Of a stretch of 12,346 nt of DNA, positions 1-6,497 are shown piece after piece. Source of the DNA: AC-69 sp036519575. Lineage in GTDB: Bacteria > Actinomycetota > UBA4738 > HRBIN12. A program made the translations under genes and the position numbers. Position 1 is the first letter of the stretch; each line of letters starts with the position of its first letter. The DNA is taken from NCBI GenBank assembly GCA_036519575.1, contig DATDKZ010000182.1, forward strand, positions 1 through 12,346, written 5' to 3'. The notes beneath the pieces are model-generated. The model saw nothing but the letters and a program-made list of their open reading frames with translations, did no database searches and was not told the origin of the DNA.

Positions 1-139
1 GCAGGAAGGCAAGCTCGCTGGCGGATGCCACGTTGGCCACGACCCAGACCTCATACCGGCGGCTGAGAGCCTCGATCTGGGCACGGAGGAATGAACGGAC
101 CGTGTCGGGGCTCGACACAACCATGACGATGCGCTTCAT
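1..139 (-). CDS. Family-4 glycosyltransferase, N-terminal fragment (runs off left edge)
   Basis: The reverse strand gives 46 residues starting MKRIVMVVSSPDTVRSFLRA and continuing through YEVWVVANVA. A first beta strand ending in a small polar turn, then SFL..QIEALS and EVWVVAN, is the usual opening of a GT-B family-4 (CapM/PglA-like) glycosyltransferase, which moves a sugar from a nucleotide donor to a lipid-linked acceptor at the cytoplasmic membrane face. The ATG at 139 is preceded by GCGAGGTCTGG, giving a GAGGT ribosome-binding site. The C-terminal donor-binding domain, needed to place the subfamily, lies outside the window. The position next to a phosphoglycosyl transferase fits assembly of a lipid-linked oligosaccharide. 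Fold assignment is fairly secure; donor and linkage cannot be stated. Confidence 0.72.
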   Translation of the reverse strand, partial: MKRIVMVVSSPDTVRSFLRAQIEALSRRYEVWVVANVASASELAFL

Positions 140-351
140 CCAGACCTCGCAGCTACGGCCGGCGTTGACTCCACCGGATTCCTAAACCGCTTACGCGTCA
201 AGAAGGAGATACGAAGATCCGGATCCGCCGCCGCATCGCTGGAGGGCATGGAATATGGGACGTTAGTCCAAGGTCCCGAGCCTGACTCGGCGCCGATACC
301 AAGACGGATGGGCGGGTTGGGCGCGATGATGCCCATGTTGCGGTTCAACAT
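136..351 (-). CDS. Possible small 71-codon ORF coupled to the glycosyltransferase
   Basis: This reverse-strand ORF begins at an ATG (351) behind AAGGACGGAACGAT, a good AAGGA ribosome-binding site at normal spacing. It ends in a TGA that overlaps the ATG of the glycosyltransferase (ATGA, 136-139), the arrangement expected for translational coupling. Codons in the first half favour C or G at the third position. The product (MLNRNMGIIAPNPPIRLGIG...) has no signal peptide, membrane segment or motif I recognise. The alternative is a chance open frame in a GC-rich 5' region. The ribosome-binding site and stop/start overlap argue for reality; the lack of any recognisable homology argues against. Confidence 0.35.
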   Translation of the reverse strand: MLNRNMGIIAPNPPIRLGIGAESGSGPWTNVPYSMPSSDAAADPDLRISFLTRKRFRNPVESTPAVAARSG

Positions 352-375
352 ATCGTTCCGTCCTTGAGTCTGGGT

Positions 376-459
376 GGACTGCGACGGAAAGCAGTCTCAT
401 GACATGCGGCAGCATCGGCGGCTGACGGGTCACGCGGATACCCCGCCGGACTTGCTGCC
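376..459 (+). promoter_or_regulatory. Structured two-hairpin leader upstream of the phosphoglycosyl transferase
   Basis: Two consecutive stem-loops are visible. The first pairs GACTGC (377-382) with GCAGTC (391-396) around the loop GACGGAAA, with a possible extra G-T pair at 376/397. The second is a long composite hairpin: GGCAGCA (408-414) with TGCTGCC (453-459), CGGCG (416-420) with CGCCG (444-448), and GGGT (427-430) with ACCC (440-443), about 16 base pairs. There is no T-run, so it is not an obvious terminator or attenuator. It matches no riboswitch class I can name by eye. It sits just before the likely translation start (about 481-496), so a role in translation or RNA stability is plausible. 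Confidence 0.45.
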
Positions 460-561
460 CTGCAGAGGACCCGGAAAGCGATAGGTTTACCTCCCATCGA
501 TCCGGCCGCTCTTCATCGGAAGTACCTCCTCGACCGGGTTGTTGCGGCCGCTCTGCTCCCA

Positions 562-1116
562 GTGCTCGCCCCGCTCATGGTCGCTGTCGCGATCGCGATA
601 AAGCTCGGGGACGGAGGCCCGGTCTTCTTCCGGCAAGTCCGCGCCGGGCTGAACGGGAGGCCGTTTCGGATCTGGAAGTTCCGGACGATGGTGCCTGACG
701 CGTGGGAGATCGGGCATGGCTACATGCCTGCAGGACGCGATCTCGTGACGAAGGTCGGAAGCTTCCTCCGGTCGTCGAGCTTGGATGAGGTTCCCCAGGT
801 TCTCAACATCCTCGAGGGGGAAATGAGCTTCGTGGGTCCCCGTCCCACGCTCCTCTCACAAGTGGAGAGATACACGCCCGAGCAACGGGGACGACTGCTC
901 GTCAAGCCGGGGATCTTTGGCTGGGCGCAACTCCACGGACGCAGCGCCCTTCCTTGGAGCCAGCGCATCGAGTATGACCTTGAATACGTTCACCGCGCAT
1001 CGGTCGTCTTCGACCTTGAGATCGTTCTACGCAGTATCCCGATGGTTCTCCGCGGGAGAGGGATCAAGCTCTACGAGACGCCGGATGAGGTCGACGACCT
1101 TGGGGGTGGCGAATGA
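562..1116 (+). CDS. Undecaprenyl-phosphate phosphoglycosyl transferase (bacterial sugar transferase, PglC/WbaP C-terminal type)
   Basis: This enzyme transfers a sugar 1-phosphate from a UDP-sugar to undecaprenyl phosphate, the priming step of surface-glycan synthesis, at the inner membrane face. Counting from the GTG at 562: GPVFFRQ at about 19-25, WKFRTM at 38-43, the catalytic Asp-Glu pair in SLDEVPQ (D75, E76), FVGPRP at 90-95, then KPGIFGWAQLHGR. At 184 residues from this GTG it is the small single-domain form, lacking the large N-terminal half of WbaP. The start is doubtful. The frame is open back to a TGA at 400-402, and codons 520-561 encode KYLLDRVVAAALLP, the re-entrant hydrophobic helix this family needs, yet no ATG, GTG or TTG occurs in frame before 562. 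A non-canonical start (ATA 481 or ATC 496), or a frameshift from the ATG at 404, is likely. It is convergent with the flippase. Confidence 0.9.
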   Translation: MLAPLMVAVAIAIKLGDGGPVFFRQVRAGLNGRPFRIWKFRTMVPDAWEIGHGYMPAGRDLVTKVGSFLRSSSLDEVPQVLNILEGEMSFVGPRPTLLSQVERYTPEQRGRLLVKPGIFGWAQLHGRSALPWSQRIEYDLEYVHRASVVFDLEIVLRSIPMVLRGRGIKLYETPDEVDDLGGGE

Positions 1117-1131
1117 GAGCGTGAATCGCTC
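1117..1131. terminator. Small hairpin between convergent genes
   Basis: GAGCG (1117-1121) pairs with CGCTC (1127-1131) around TGAAT, directly after the TGA of the phosphoglycosyl transferase and inside the 46-base gap to the convergent flippase. The stem is only five pairs and no T-run follows on either strand, so it is at best a weak bidirectional terminator. Confidence 0.2.
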
Positions 1132-1162
1132 ACCCACCGCAGTGGTTTGGTCGGCGCGGCAC

Positions 1163-2596
1163 TCATGCTGTTGACCGTAGGATCCGGAGCCGGGCGCGAA
1201 CCGGCTGCACGAGCGCCAGACAAGTCGCCAAGTAGCCGAGGCCGTAGGCAAGCGCCAGCCCGCCCGCGTCGTACCGCGGGATGAGTAGCAGCGCAGCCGA
1301 GATCAAGACGAGCGCAAGCACCAGGTCGCTCACGAACCACGCCCAGATCTCTTCGAGGGCGAGGGCTGTCTGACTGAGGATCGTGTTCCACACGACCGGG
1401 ATGGTTGCGCCGATCATCACGACGAAGGTCACAGTGTCCGAGCGGTACCCGCTACCGCTCAGGCCGAGCACGGGCTGTCGAGCGATGATGAGCGCGAGAG
1501 CTGGGATCGCCGTCGCCAACGTCAGAGTTATGAAGTTCGCTCGAAGGAGACGCTTGAACGGATCGTGCGCCTTCGCCCCTGCGAGGTTCGATAGGAACGG
1601 AAGCATCACGGGCGAGAGAGAGGCCGGGATGAAGAGGACGACCAAGCTCCAGCGATAGGCGATGCTGAACTGAGCCACGTGGATGAACCCGTCGGGTTGT
1701 CCTGCCAGTATCCGTTGGCCCACGAGGAGCGCGAGCAAGATGGCGACGCCGGCGACGAGAGCCGGCATCCCCACCTTCCATAGGGCCCCCCACGTGCCAG
1801 GTGCGCTGTGTCCGCGCTTGAGGAACGAGGTCGAACCGGACGACCCATGCCTTGAAACCGCGACAACCGCCCAGACCGTGGCGATCGCTTCACCGGAGAC
1901 GAATCCGAGTAACGCGCCGTTGAGCCCCGCGGCCCGGATCCCGAGCACGAGCAGCAAGGCCGTGAGCGTGCTCCGGATCGTGTTCGCGACGGCCGCAGGC
2001 TTGAACGCCTCGAAGCCGGTCAAGATGCCGACCTGCACCGCAAAGAGGGAGCTTGTAAGGGCCATCGCGGATGCCAGCGCCAAGCCCGTGGCGAGCTCCG
2101 GACTGTGGAGCCACGAGCTCGCGAGCCAGTCTCGCCCGGCGATCACGACCGCCGTCGCTGCCGTACCACTCAGTAGCACGACCCTGGTGGCTACCCTCGC
2201 GAAGTCGCCGACCCTTTCTGGGTCCGTTGCCCGGAACTCCGCGATGCGCTTCGTTACCGCGACGCCCAAGCCGAGGGCGGCGAGCCCTGCGAACGTCGTC
2301 ACCATCAGTTGGATAGCGCTGAACTGTCCGAATGCCTTTGGACTGAGCAGCCGGGTCGCGGCGATCGTCCCGGCGAGGCTGATGGCTCGACCGAAGACCG
2401 CTCCCGCGAAAGTCCAGGATGCCGCCCCAACGACGCGGCGGCGGAGCCCCACTGCCGCTTGTGGGGGTCCGGTGCCCTCCGAGATCTCGGGAGGGATGCC
2501 TTCGACGCCGGGCTGCAGCCTCCCTCCGCCGTCGACGGCGTTGCCCGATGACACGTCATCCAACCAACGCCGGATCCGTGCGCCCAACCGTTCCAC
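1163..2596 (-). CDS. Wzx-type oligosaccharide flippase (polysaccharide biosynthesis MOP family)
   Basis: The 477-residue product is a polytopic membrane protein with about 12 hydrophobic helices. A cytoplasmic N-terminal stretch of roughly 50 residues precedes RRVVGAASWTFAGAVFGRA, then RLLSPKAFGQFSAIQLM. The pattern 'GRxxxxxGxxxxxRLLxPxxFGxFxxxxxxxxxxxxxxxLGL' is typical of Wzx/RfbX flippases. These move undecaprenyl-pyrophosphate-linked repeat units across the cytoplasmic membrane. The GTG start at 2596 follows an in-frame TAG by two codons, and the AGGG/AGAGGA stretch upstream can serve as ribosome-binding site, so the start is well bounded. It is transcribed away from the dehydratase operon, sharing a 307-base control region with it. 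Substrate cannot be read from sequence. A polymerase (Wzy) is not seen here. Confidence 0.88.
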   Translation of the reverse strand: MERLGARIRRWLDDVSSGNAVDGGGRLQPGVEGIPPEISEGTGPPQAAVGLRRRVVGAASWTFAGAVFGRAISLAGTIAATRLLSPKAFGQFSAIQLMVTTFAGLAALGLGVAVTKRIAEFRATDPERVGDFARVATRVVLLSGTAATAVVIAGRDWLASSWLHSPELATGLALASAMALTSSLFAVQVGILTGFEAFKPAAVANTIRSTLTALLLVLGIRAAGLNGALLGFVSGEAIATVWAVVAVSRHGSSGSTSFLKRGHSAPGTWGALWKVGMPALVAGVAILLALLVGQRILAGQPDGFIHVAQFSIAYRWSLVVLFIPASLSPVMLPFLSNLAGAKAHDPFKRLLRANFITLTLATAIPALALIIARQPVLGLSGSGYRSDTVTFVVMIGATIPVVWNTILSQTALALEEIWAWFVSDLVLALVLISAALLLIPRYDAGGLALAYGLGYLATCLALVQPVRARLRILRSTA

Positions 2597-2726
2597 GACG
2601 CCCTACGTCCTCTCTGGCAACCTCGCCACGCAGACTCCATCGAACGGCCCCACGTCGGGAGGCGTCACTCTAGCGCGGCGTACCTTGTCACCCCTGGGAT
2701 GCATACGTTTGGTGGGCAGGGAATCC

Positions 2727-2749
2727 GGGGAACAGTGGGTGGGTTCCCC
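2727..2749. promoter_or_regulatory. Seven-base inverted repeat in the divergent control region
   Basis: GGGGAAC (2727-2733) is mirrored by GTTCCCC (2743-2749) with nine bases between. It lies about 130 bases from the flippase start and 155 from the dehydratase start, where a regulator controlling both directions would be expected to bind. There is no T-run, so a terminator is less likely than an operator or RNA hairpin. No promoter hexamers around it are convincing. Confidence 0.3.
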
Positions 2750-2816
2750 TAAGAACACCCTCGACGTATCCTGTAGGTCTTATCGCCCAGCGTGTACCCC
2801 CCGGTAGCGCCCTGCG

Positions 2817-2909
2817 TGGTGGGTAAGGCCCATCCATGGGGAGGGAAAACCTACGGAAAGGCAACATATAGCCCGAAATGGGCACGCCAGCCTTCGTCTC
2901 AAGGTGGCG
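2817..2909 (+). promoter_or_regulatory. Structured leader overlapping the dehydratase start
   Basis: Three hairpins precede or cover the start. TGGTGGG (2817-2823) pairs with CCCA-t-CCA (2829-2836), leaving one bulged T. GCCC (2871-2874) pairs with GGGC (2880-2883) around GAAAT. CGCCA-g-CCTT (2885-2894) pairs with AAGGTGGCG (2901-2909), nine pairs with a single bulged G. The last stem buries the only canonical start codon, GTG 2904. Purine-rich GGAAAGG (2855-2861) lies between the hairpins, six bases before an in-frame ATA at 2868. The arrangement suggests start-codon masking or use of the upstream start. No known riboswitch class could be matched by eye. Confidence 0.4.
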
Positions 2910-4736
2910 GTGGATCTGGCGGTTTGGACGGCCGCGGCCGTGATGGCCTTCGCCCTGCGCGTCCCGAACAAGTGGACCGACGTCAGCTCGCTACCGTTGT
3001 ACGTGCTTGCGGGGATCCCTCTTAAGCTTGGGCTGATAATCGGATTCGGGCTTCATCGACAAGTCTGGCGCCACGTCACCGTGGAGGACGTAGAGCGGAT
3101 CGTGGCCGCGGTCGCGACTGGCTCGCTCCTGATGCTCCTCGCCGGCTCCGTTTGGCAGGCGCAAGGGGCCGATTTCCCACGCACCGTCCCCCTGATCGAG
3201 GGCATGTTGGCCCTGCTCGCCATGACCGGCATCCGAGTACTCACGCGGCTCTGGGCAGAAGGACGGTGGCAGCAAGTCGCGCCGGACGCGCGGGGAAAGC
3301 CCGTCCGAGTGTTGCTGGTGGGCGCAGGGAGCGCGGGCACCCTCATAGGGCGGGAGATCCGGCGCGACCCTGCCGCCCGCAGGAAGCTGGTGGGCTTCTT
3401 AGACGATGACCCGGCCAAGGCTCCTCTGACGATCGCTGGGTCACATGTACTGGGTGCTGTGGAAGACCTGCCCAGCGTGGCGCACGACCATATGATCGAT
3501 GAAGTCCTGATCACCATGCCGGCGACCGCCGGCAAGACCACCCGTCGTGTGGTTGAGCTGGCGCGGACGGCCGGTGTCGACTGCCGGATCCTGCCCGGGA
3601 TCACGCAAGTACTGTCGGGCGACGCTCAACTGGCCGGTGTGCGGCGGGTGGAGGTCGACGATCTCCTCCGACGGGAGCCGGTCGAGCTGGAGTTGCCGTC
3701 TTCCTACATCGTGGGACATACCGTCTTGGTGACCGGTGCGGGTGGTTCGATCGGGTCTGAGCTCATTCGAGAGGTGGGGCGCCTGCAACCGGGCAAGCTC
3801 GTCCTCTTCGGCCATGGCGAGAACACGCTTCATGCGGTCCAACAGGAGCTCGTTACCTCGTTGCCGGAACTGAACTTCAGGGTCGTAGTTGGCGACATCC
3901 GGGACCGTGCGAAGGTGGCTTACGTCATGGCCAAGTACCAGCCCGAAGTGGTCTTCCATGCCGCGGCCCACAAGCACGTGTCAATGATGGAGGGTGACCC
4001 GGACGAGGCCGTGCTGAATAACGTGGCCGGCACGCGGAACCTGGCTGAGGCCGCGCTGATCGCGGGTGTGAAGCGGTTCGTGAACGTCTCAACGGATAAG
4101 GCCGTGCATCCTGCTTCCATGTTGGGCGTCACGAAATCCATCGCGGAGCGCGTGGTCCGCATGGTGGCGGCTGGGGTGGGACCTGATCAGGTCTTCGCAT
4201 CAGTGCGTTTTGGAAACGTCCTGGGCAGCCGGGGCTCGGTCGTACCGATCTTCCAAGAGCAGATCCGCCGCGGCGGCCCCTTGACCGTCACGGACCGCGA
4301 TGCGGCCCGATATTTCATGACGATCCCGGAAGCTTGTCGCTTGGTGATCCGGGCAGGCGGCTTGGGCGAGAACGGAGCCACCTACATACTGAACATGGGT
4401 ACGCCGGTGAGGATCGTCGACCTGGCTCGCGACATGATCAATCTTGCCGGCGCTGACGACGATGAGATCCAGATCGTGATCACCGGCCTGCAACACGGCG
4501 AGAAGCTCCATGAGGAACTGTTCTCCGACGAGGAGAAGTTGGACGCAACTACCGTCGAGCAGATCCTGGTCGCCCGTCATGAGCCATCTGTGGACGAAGA
4601 TGCCCACGTCATCGACTTGTTGATCACCGCTGCCGAGCGCCGTGATTGGGAGGACATGTACCGCTGCACCAAGACGCTCGTTCCGGGTTACGTGGCAGGC
4701 GACCCGGTCGGTTCCGGACTCGTCAAGCCGCTATAG
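2904..4736 (+). CDS. Membrane-bound nucleotide-sugar 4,6-dehydratase/epimerase (FlaA1/PglF/CapD family)
   Basis: This enzyme removes water from a UDP-N-acetylhexosamine, using bound NAD(P), to give a 4-keto-6-deoxy sugar. Layout: four N-terminal membrane helices (about residues 1-120), a first Rossmann domain with VLLVGAGSAGTLIG (glycines at 140, 142, 145), and a catalytic short-chain dehydrogenase domain with TGAGGSIGSEL (278-284), DIRD, HAAAHKHVSMME, and STDKA (396-400) followed by the active-site lysine K411. Length (610) is normal for the long membrane form. The position usually Tyr or Met, four before that lysine, is Leu407 here. The GTG at 2904 sits in a hairpin with no ribosome-binding site. 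The frame stays open upstream and reads IARNGHASLRLK from an ATA at 2868, adding the basic residues expected before helix one. It is first gene of an operon; the Wzz-kinase follows 31 bases later. Confidence 0.93.
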   Translation: MAVDLAVWTAAAVMAFALRVPNKWTDVSSLPLYVLAGIPLKLGLIIGFGLHRQVWRHVTVEDVERIVAAVATGSLLMLLAGSVWQAQGADFPRTVPLIEGMLALLAMTGIRVLTRLWAEGRWQQVAPDARGKPVRVLLVGAGSAGTLIGREIRRDPAARRKLVGFLDDDPAKAPLTIAGSHVLGAVEDLPSVAHDHMIDEVLITMPATAGKTTRRVVELARTAGVDCRILPGITQVLSGDAQLAGVRRVEVDDLLRREPVELELPSSYIVGHTVLVTGAGGSIGSELIREVGRLQPGKLVLFGHGENTLHAVQQELVTSLPELNFRVVVGDIRDRAKVAYVMAKYQPEVVFHAAAHKHVSMMEGDPDEAVLNNVAGTRNLAEAALIAGVKRFVNVSTDKAVHPASMLGVTKSIAERVVRMVAAGVGPDQVFASVRFGNVLGSRGSVVPIFQEQIRRGGPLTVTDRDAARYFMTIPEACRLVIRAGGLGENGATYILNMGTPVRIVDLARDMINLAGADDDEIQIVITGLQHGEKLHEELFSDEEKLDATTVEQILVARHEPSVDEDAHVIDLLITAAERRDWEDMYRCTKTLVPGYVAGDPVGSGLVKPL

Positions 4737-4767
4737 AATCCCCTAACCCTCAACAGGAGCGGTCGCG

Positions 4768-6480
4768 ATGCAACAGCCAGAGCCGGAATCCGGAACGGTC
4801 GATCTGCGCGAGTTCTTCAGGGTAATCAGCCGGCGCAAGGGGTCGATCGCCCTGGTGACCGTGCTCGCGATCGCACTTGCCGTTGGGCTGATCGCACGCC
4901 GCCCGCCCATGTACACCTCCCAAGCCGAAGTCGAAGTTCGCCCTCTGACCACCGCGCAAGAGCTCCAGCCCGTCTCCTTCAACTCATTCGTGAACATGGA
5001 CACGGAAGCCGCCCGGGTGACGCAGGAGGAAGTGGCGGCGCTCGCGGCGCCGGCCCTTGGTTTGGATCCGAATCTACCGGCCGACCTGACCAGGGCAGTC
5101 GCCAAGGTCAGTGTCAGTGTCCCAACGAATACGACCTACCTGGACATCTCGTGCGAAGACGCCAGCCCCCGAGAAGCACAGAAATGCGCGGGAGCATTCG
5201 CAAACGCGTACATCAAAGACCGCGTGGACGGCGCCTCTGCACTCTATGACGCCACGGCCACCGCCGAGTACGCCAAGATCCAGTCAGCGACCGACAGGAT
5301 CGAGCAGCTTCGTAAGGAGATGGCGACCGCCGCTCCTGGAGATCGAGCCGACATCCAATCGCAGATCGACGAGCTGAACCAGCTGATCGCGGCTGCCCAG
5401 ACGAGGGCGCTCACGTTGCCCACTCCGTCGCCTAATGCTGCGGTGCTGTCCAGCTCGCCGGACCTTCCCTCAGGGCCATCGAACAAGGATTACTCGGCCA
5501 CCGCTCTGGTGGCCGCGATCCTGGGCTTGGGCATAGGCACTGGGCTAGCCCTGCTTCGAGATCGATTGGAAGAGCCCGTCACCGGCCGCGAGCACCTTGA
5601 GATCGCCCTTGATGCTCCGGTTCTGGCGGTCGTGCCGCCCGACACTTCTTGGCGAACCGGGGAGACCCATGTCGCCACGCTCAACGTGCCCGAGAGCCGC
5701 GCGTCGGAAGCCTACAAGACAGCCCGCACCACGCTTCTCTACACGGCACGTCAAGGCAGCCTGAAGGCGATCGAAGTGACTGGCCCCGGCGAGGGCGACG
5801 GCAAGACCACCGCTACCGCGAACCTCGCCGTGGCATTGGCGCAGATGGGCAAGCGGGTGGCCGCGATCTCGTGCGATCTGCGGAAGCCACGCCTTCACAG
5901 ATTCTTCGACGTTGGCACCGACGTTGGTCTGACCAGCGTGCTCACCGGCACGGTCAAGCTCAACGAAGCTCTGAACGAGACGGAGGTGCCGGGCCTTTCC
6001 ATCCTCGCAAGCGGTCCTCTACCACCGAACCCGGCCGAATTACTTGGGACAGACGATATGGAGCGCGTCTTGCACGAGCTGCGAACGGAATTTGACTTCG
6101 TGCTCTTGGACACTGCCCCGGCGCTTCTCGTTTCGGATGCCATCACCATCGCGCCATTTGCCGACGCAGTGATCGTGGTGGCCGACTCCGCCAAGACGCC
6201 GCCAGACGCGCTGACCCAACTGCGTCTCCGGTTCGAAGGCGTGGGCGGGCACATCATCGGCGGGATCCTTAACCTGCATGAAGAGGTCGTCCACCACTAC
6301 CCCTTCTACGACCTTTTGCACCGCTCAGAGAGCGGCCGCGACGGGGACTCCGTGAAAGGAGTCGGCCGTGAGGAGGGTGCGGTCGTCCGCTTTTGGCCCA
6401 GGCGTCATCCTGAGGTGCCAAGCCCGAGTCAGCCGCGTCCGTCGGACGGCCAGGGCGTGGACCGAGTGCGCCAGCAGTAG
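4768..6480 (+). CDS. Wzz chain-length regulator fused to a bacterial tyrosine kinase (BY-kinase)
   Basis: This membrane protein sets polymer length and, through ATP-dependent tyrosine autophosphorylation, gates the export/polymerase machinery. A cytoplasmic N-terminus (DLREFFRVISRRK) leads into membrane helix one (about 25-45), an extracytoplasmic Wzz domain with a coiled coil (about 165-215), helix two (243-263), then the kinase domain. Walker A is GPGEGDGKTT (339-348), Walker A' is ISCDLRKP (367-374), Walker B is VLLDTAP (D448). Two features are odd. The first acid of the A' motif (normally DxD) is Ser368. The C-terminal tail has only Tyr511 and Tyr514 (YPFY), then about 55 Tyr-free residues. 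The kinase may be weak or act mainly as an ATPase. The ATG follows AGGAG (4755-4759) at eight bases. The aminotransferase begins 17 bases after the stop. Confidence 0.93.
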   Translation: MQQPEPESGTVDLREFFRVISRRKGSIALVTVLAIALAVGLIARRPPMYTSQAEVEVRPLTTAQELQPVSFNSFVNMDTEAARVTQEEVAALAAPALGLDPNLPADLTRAVAKVSVSVPTNTTYLDISCEDASPREAQKCAGAFANAYIKDRVDGASALYDATATAEYAKIQSATDRIEQLRKEMATAAPGDRADIQSQIDELNQLIAAAQTRALTLPTPSPNAAVLSSSPDLPSGPSNKDYSATALVAAILGLGIGTGLALLRDRLEEPVTGREHLEIALDAPVLAVVPPDTSWRTGETHVATLNVPESRASEAYKTARTTLLYTARQGSLKAIEVTGPGEGDGKTTATANLAVALAQMGKRVAAISCDLRKPRLHRFFDVGTDVGLTSVLTGTVKLNEALNETEVPGLSILASGPLPPNPAELLGTDDMERVLHELRTEFDFVLLDTAPALLVSDAITIAPFADAVIVVADSAKTPPDALTQLRLRFEGVGGHIIGGILNLHEEVVHHYPFYDLLHRSESGRDGDSVKGVGREEGAVVRFWPRRHPEVPSPSQPRPSDGQGVDRVRQQ

Positions 6481-6497
6481 ACCTCGCGCTGAGACGG

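Noticed and set aside
1683..2807. 374-codon open frame on the + strand
   Set aside because: It is antisense to the flippase; its Ser/Pro/Ala/Thr-rich translation shows no domain, and the opposite strand encodes a clear membrane transporter.
2817..2909. Known cyclic-di-GMP, cyclic-di-AMP or cobalamin riboswitch
   Set aside because: I compared the conserved cores from memory (for example the GCAAAGCC and GGCAAACC blocks of GEMM) and found no convincing match, so only a generic structured leader is claimed.
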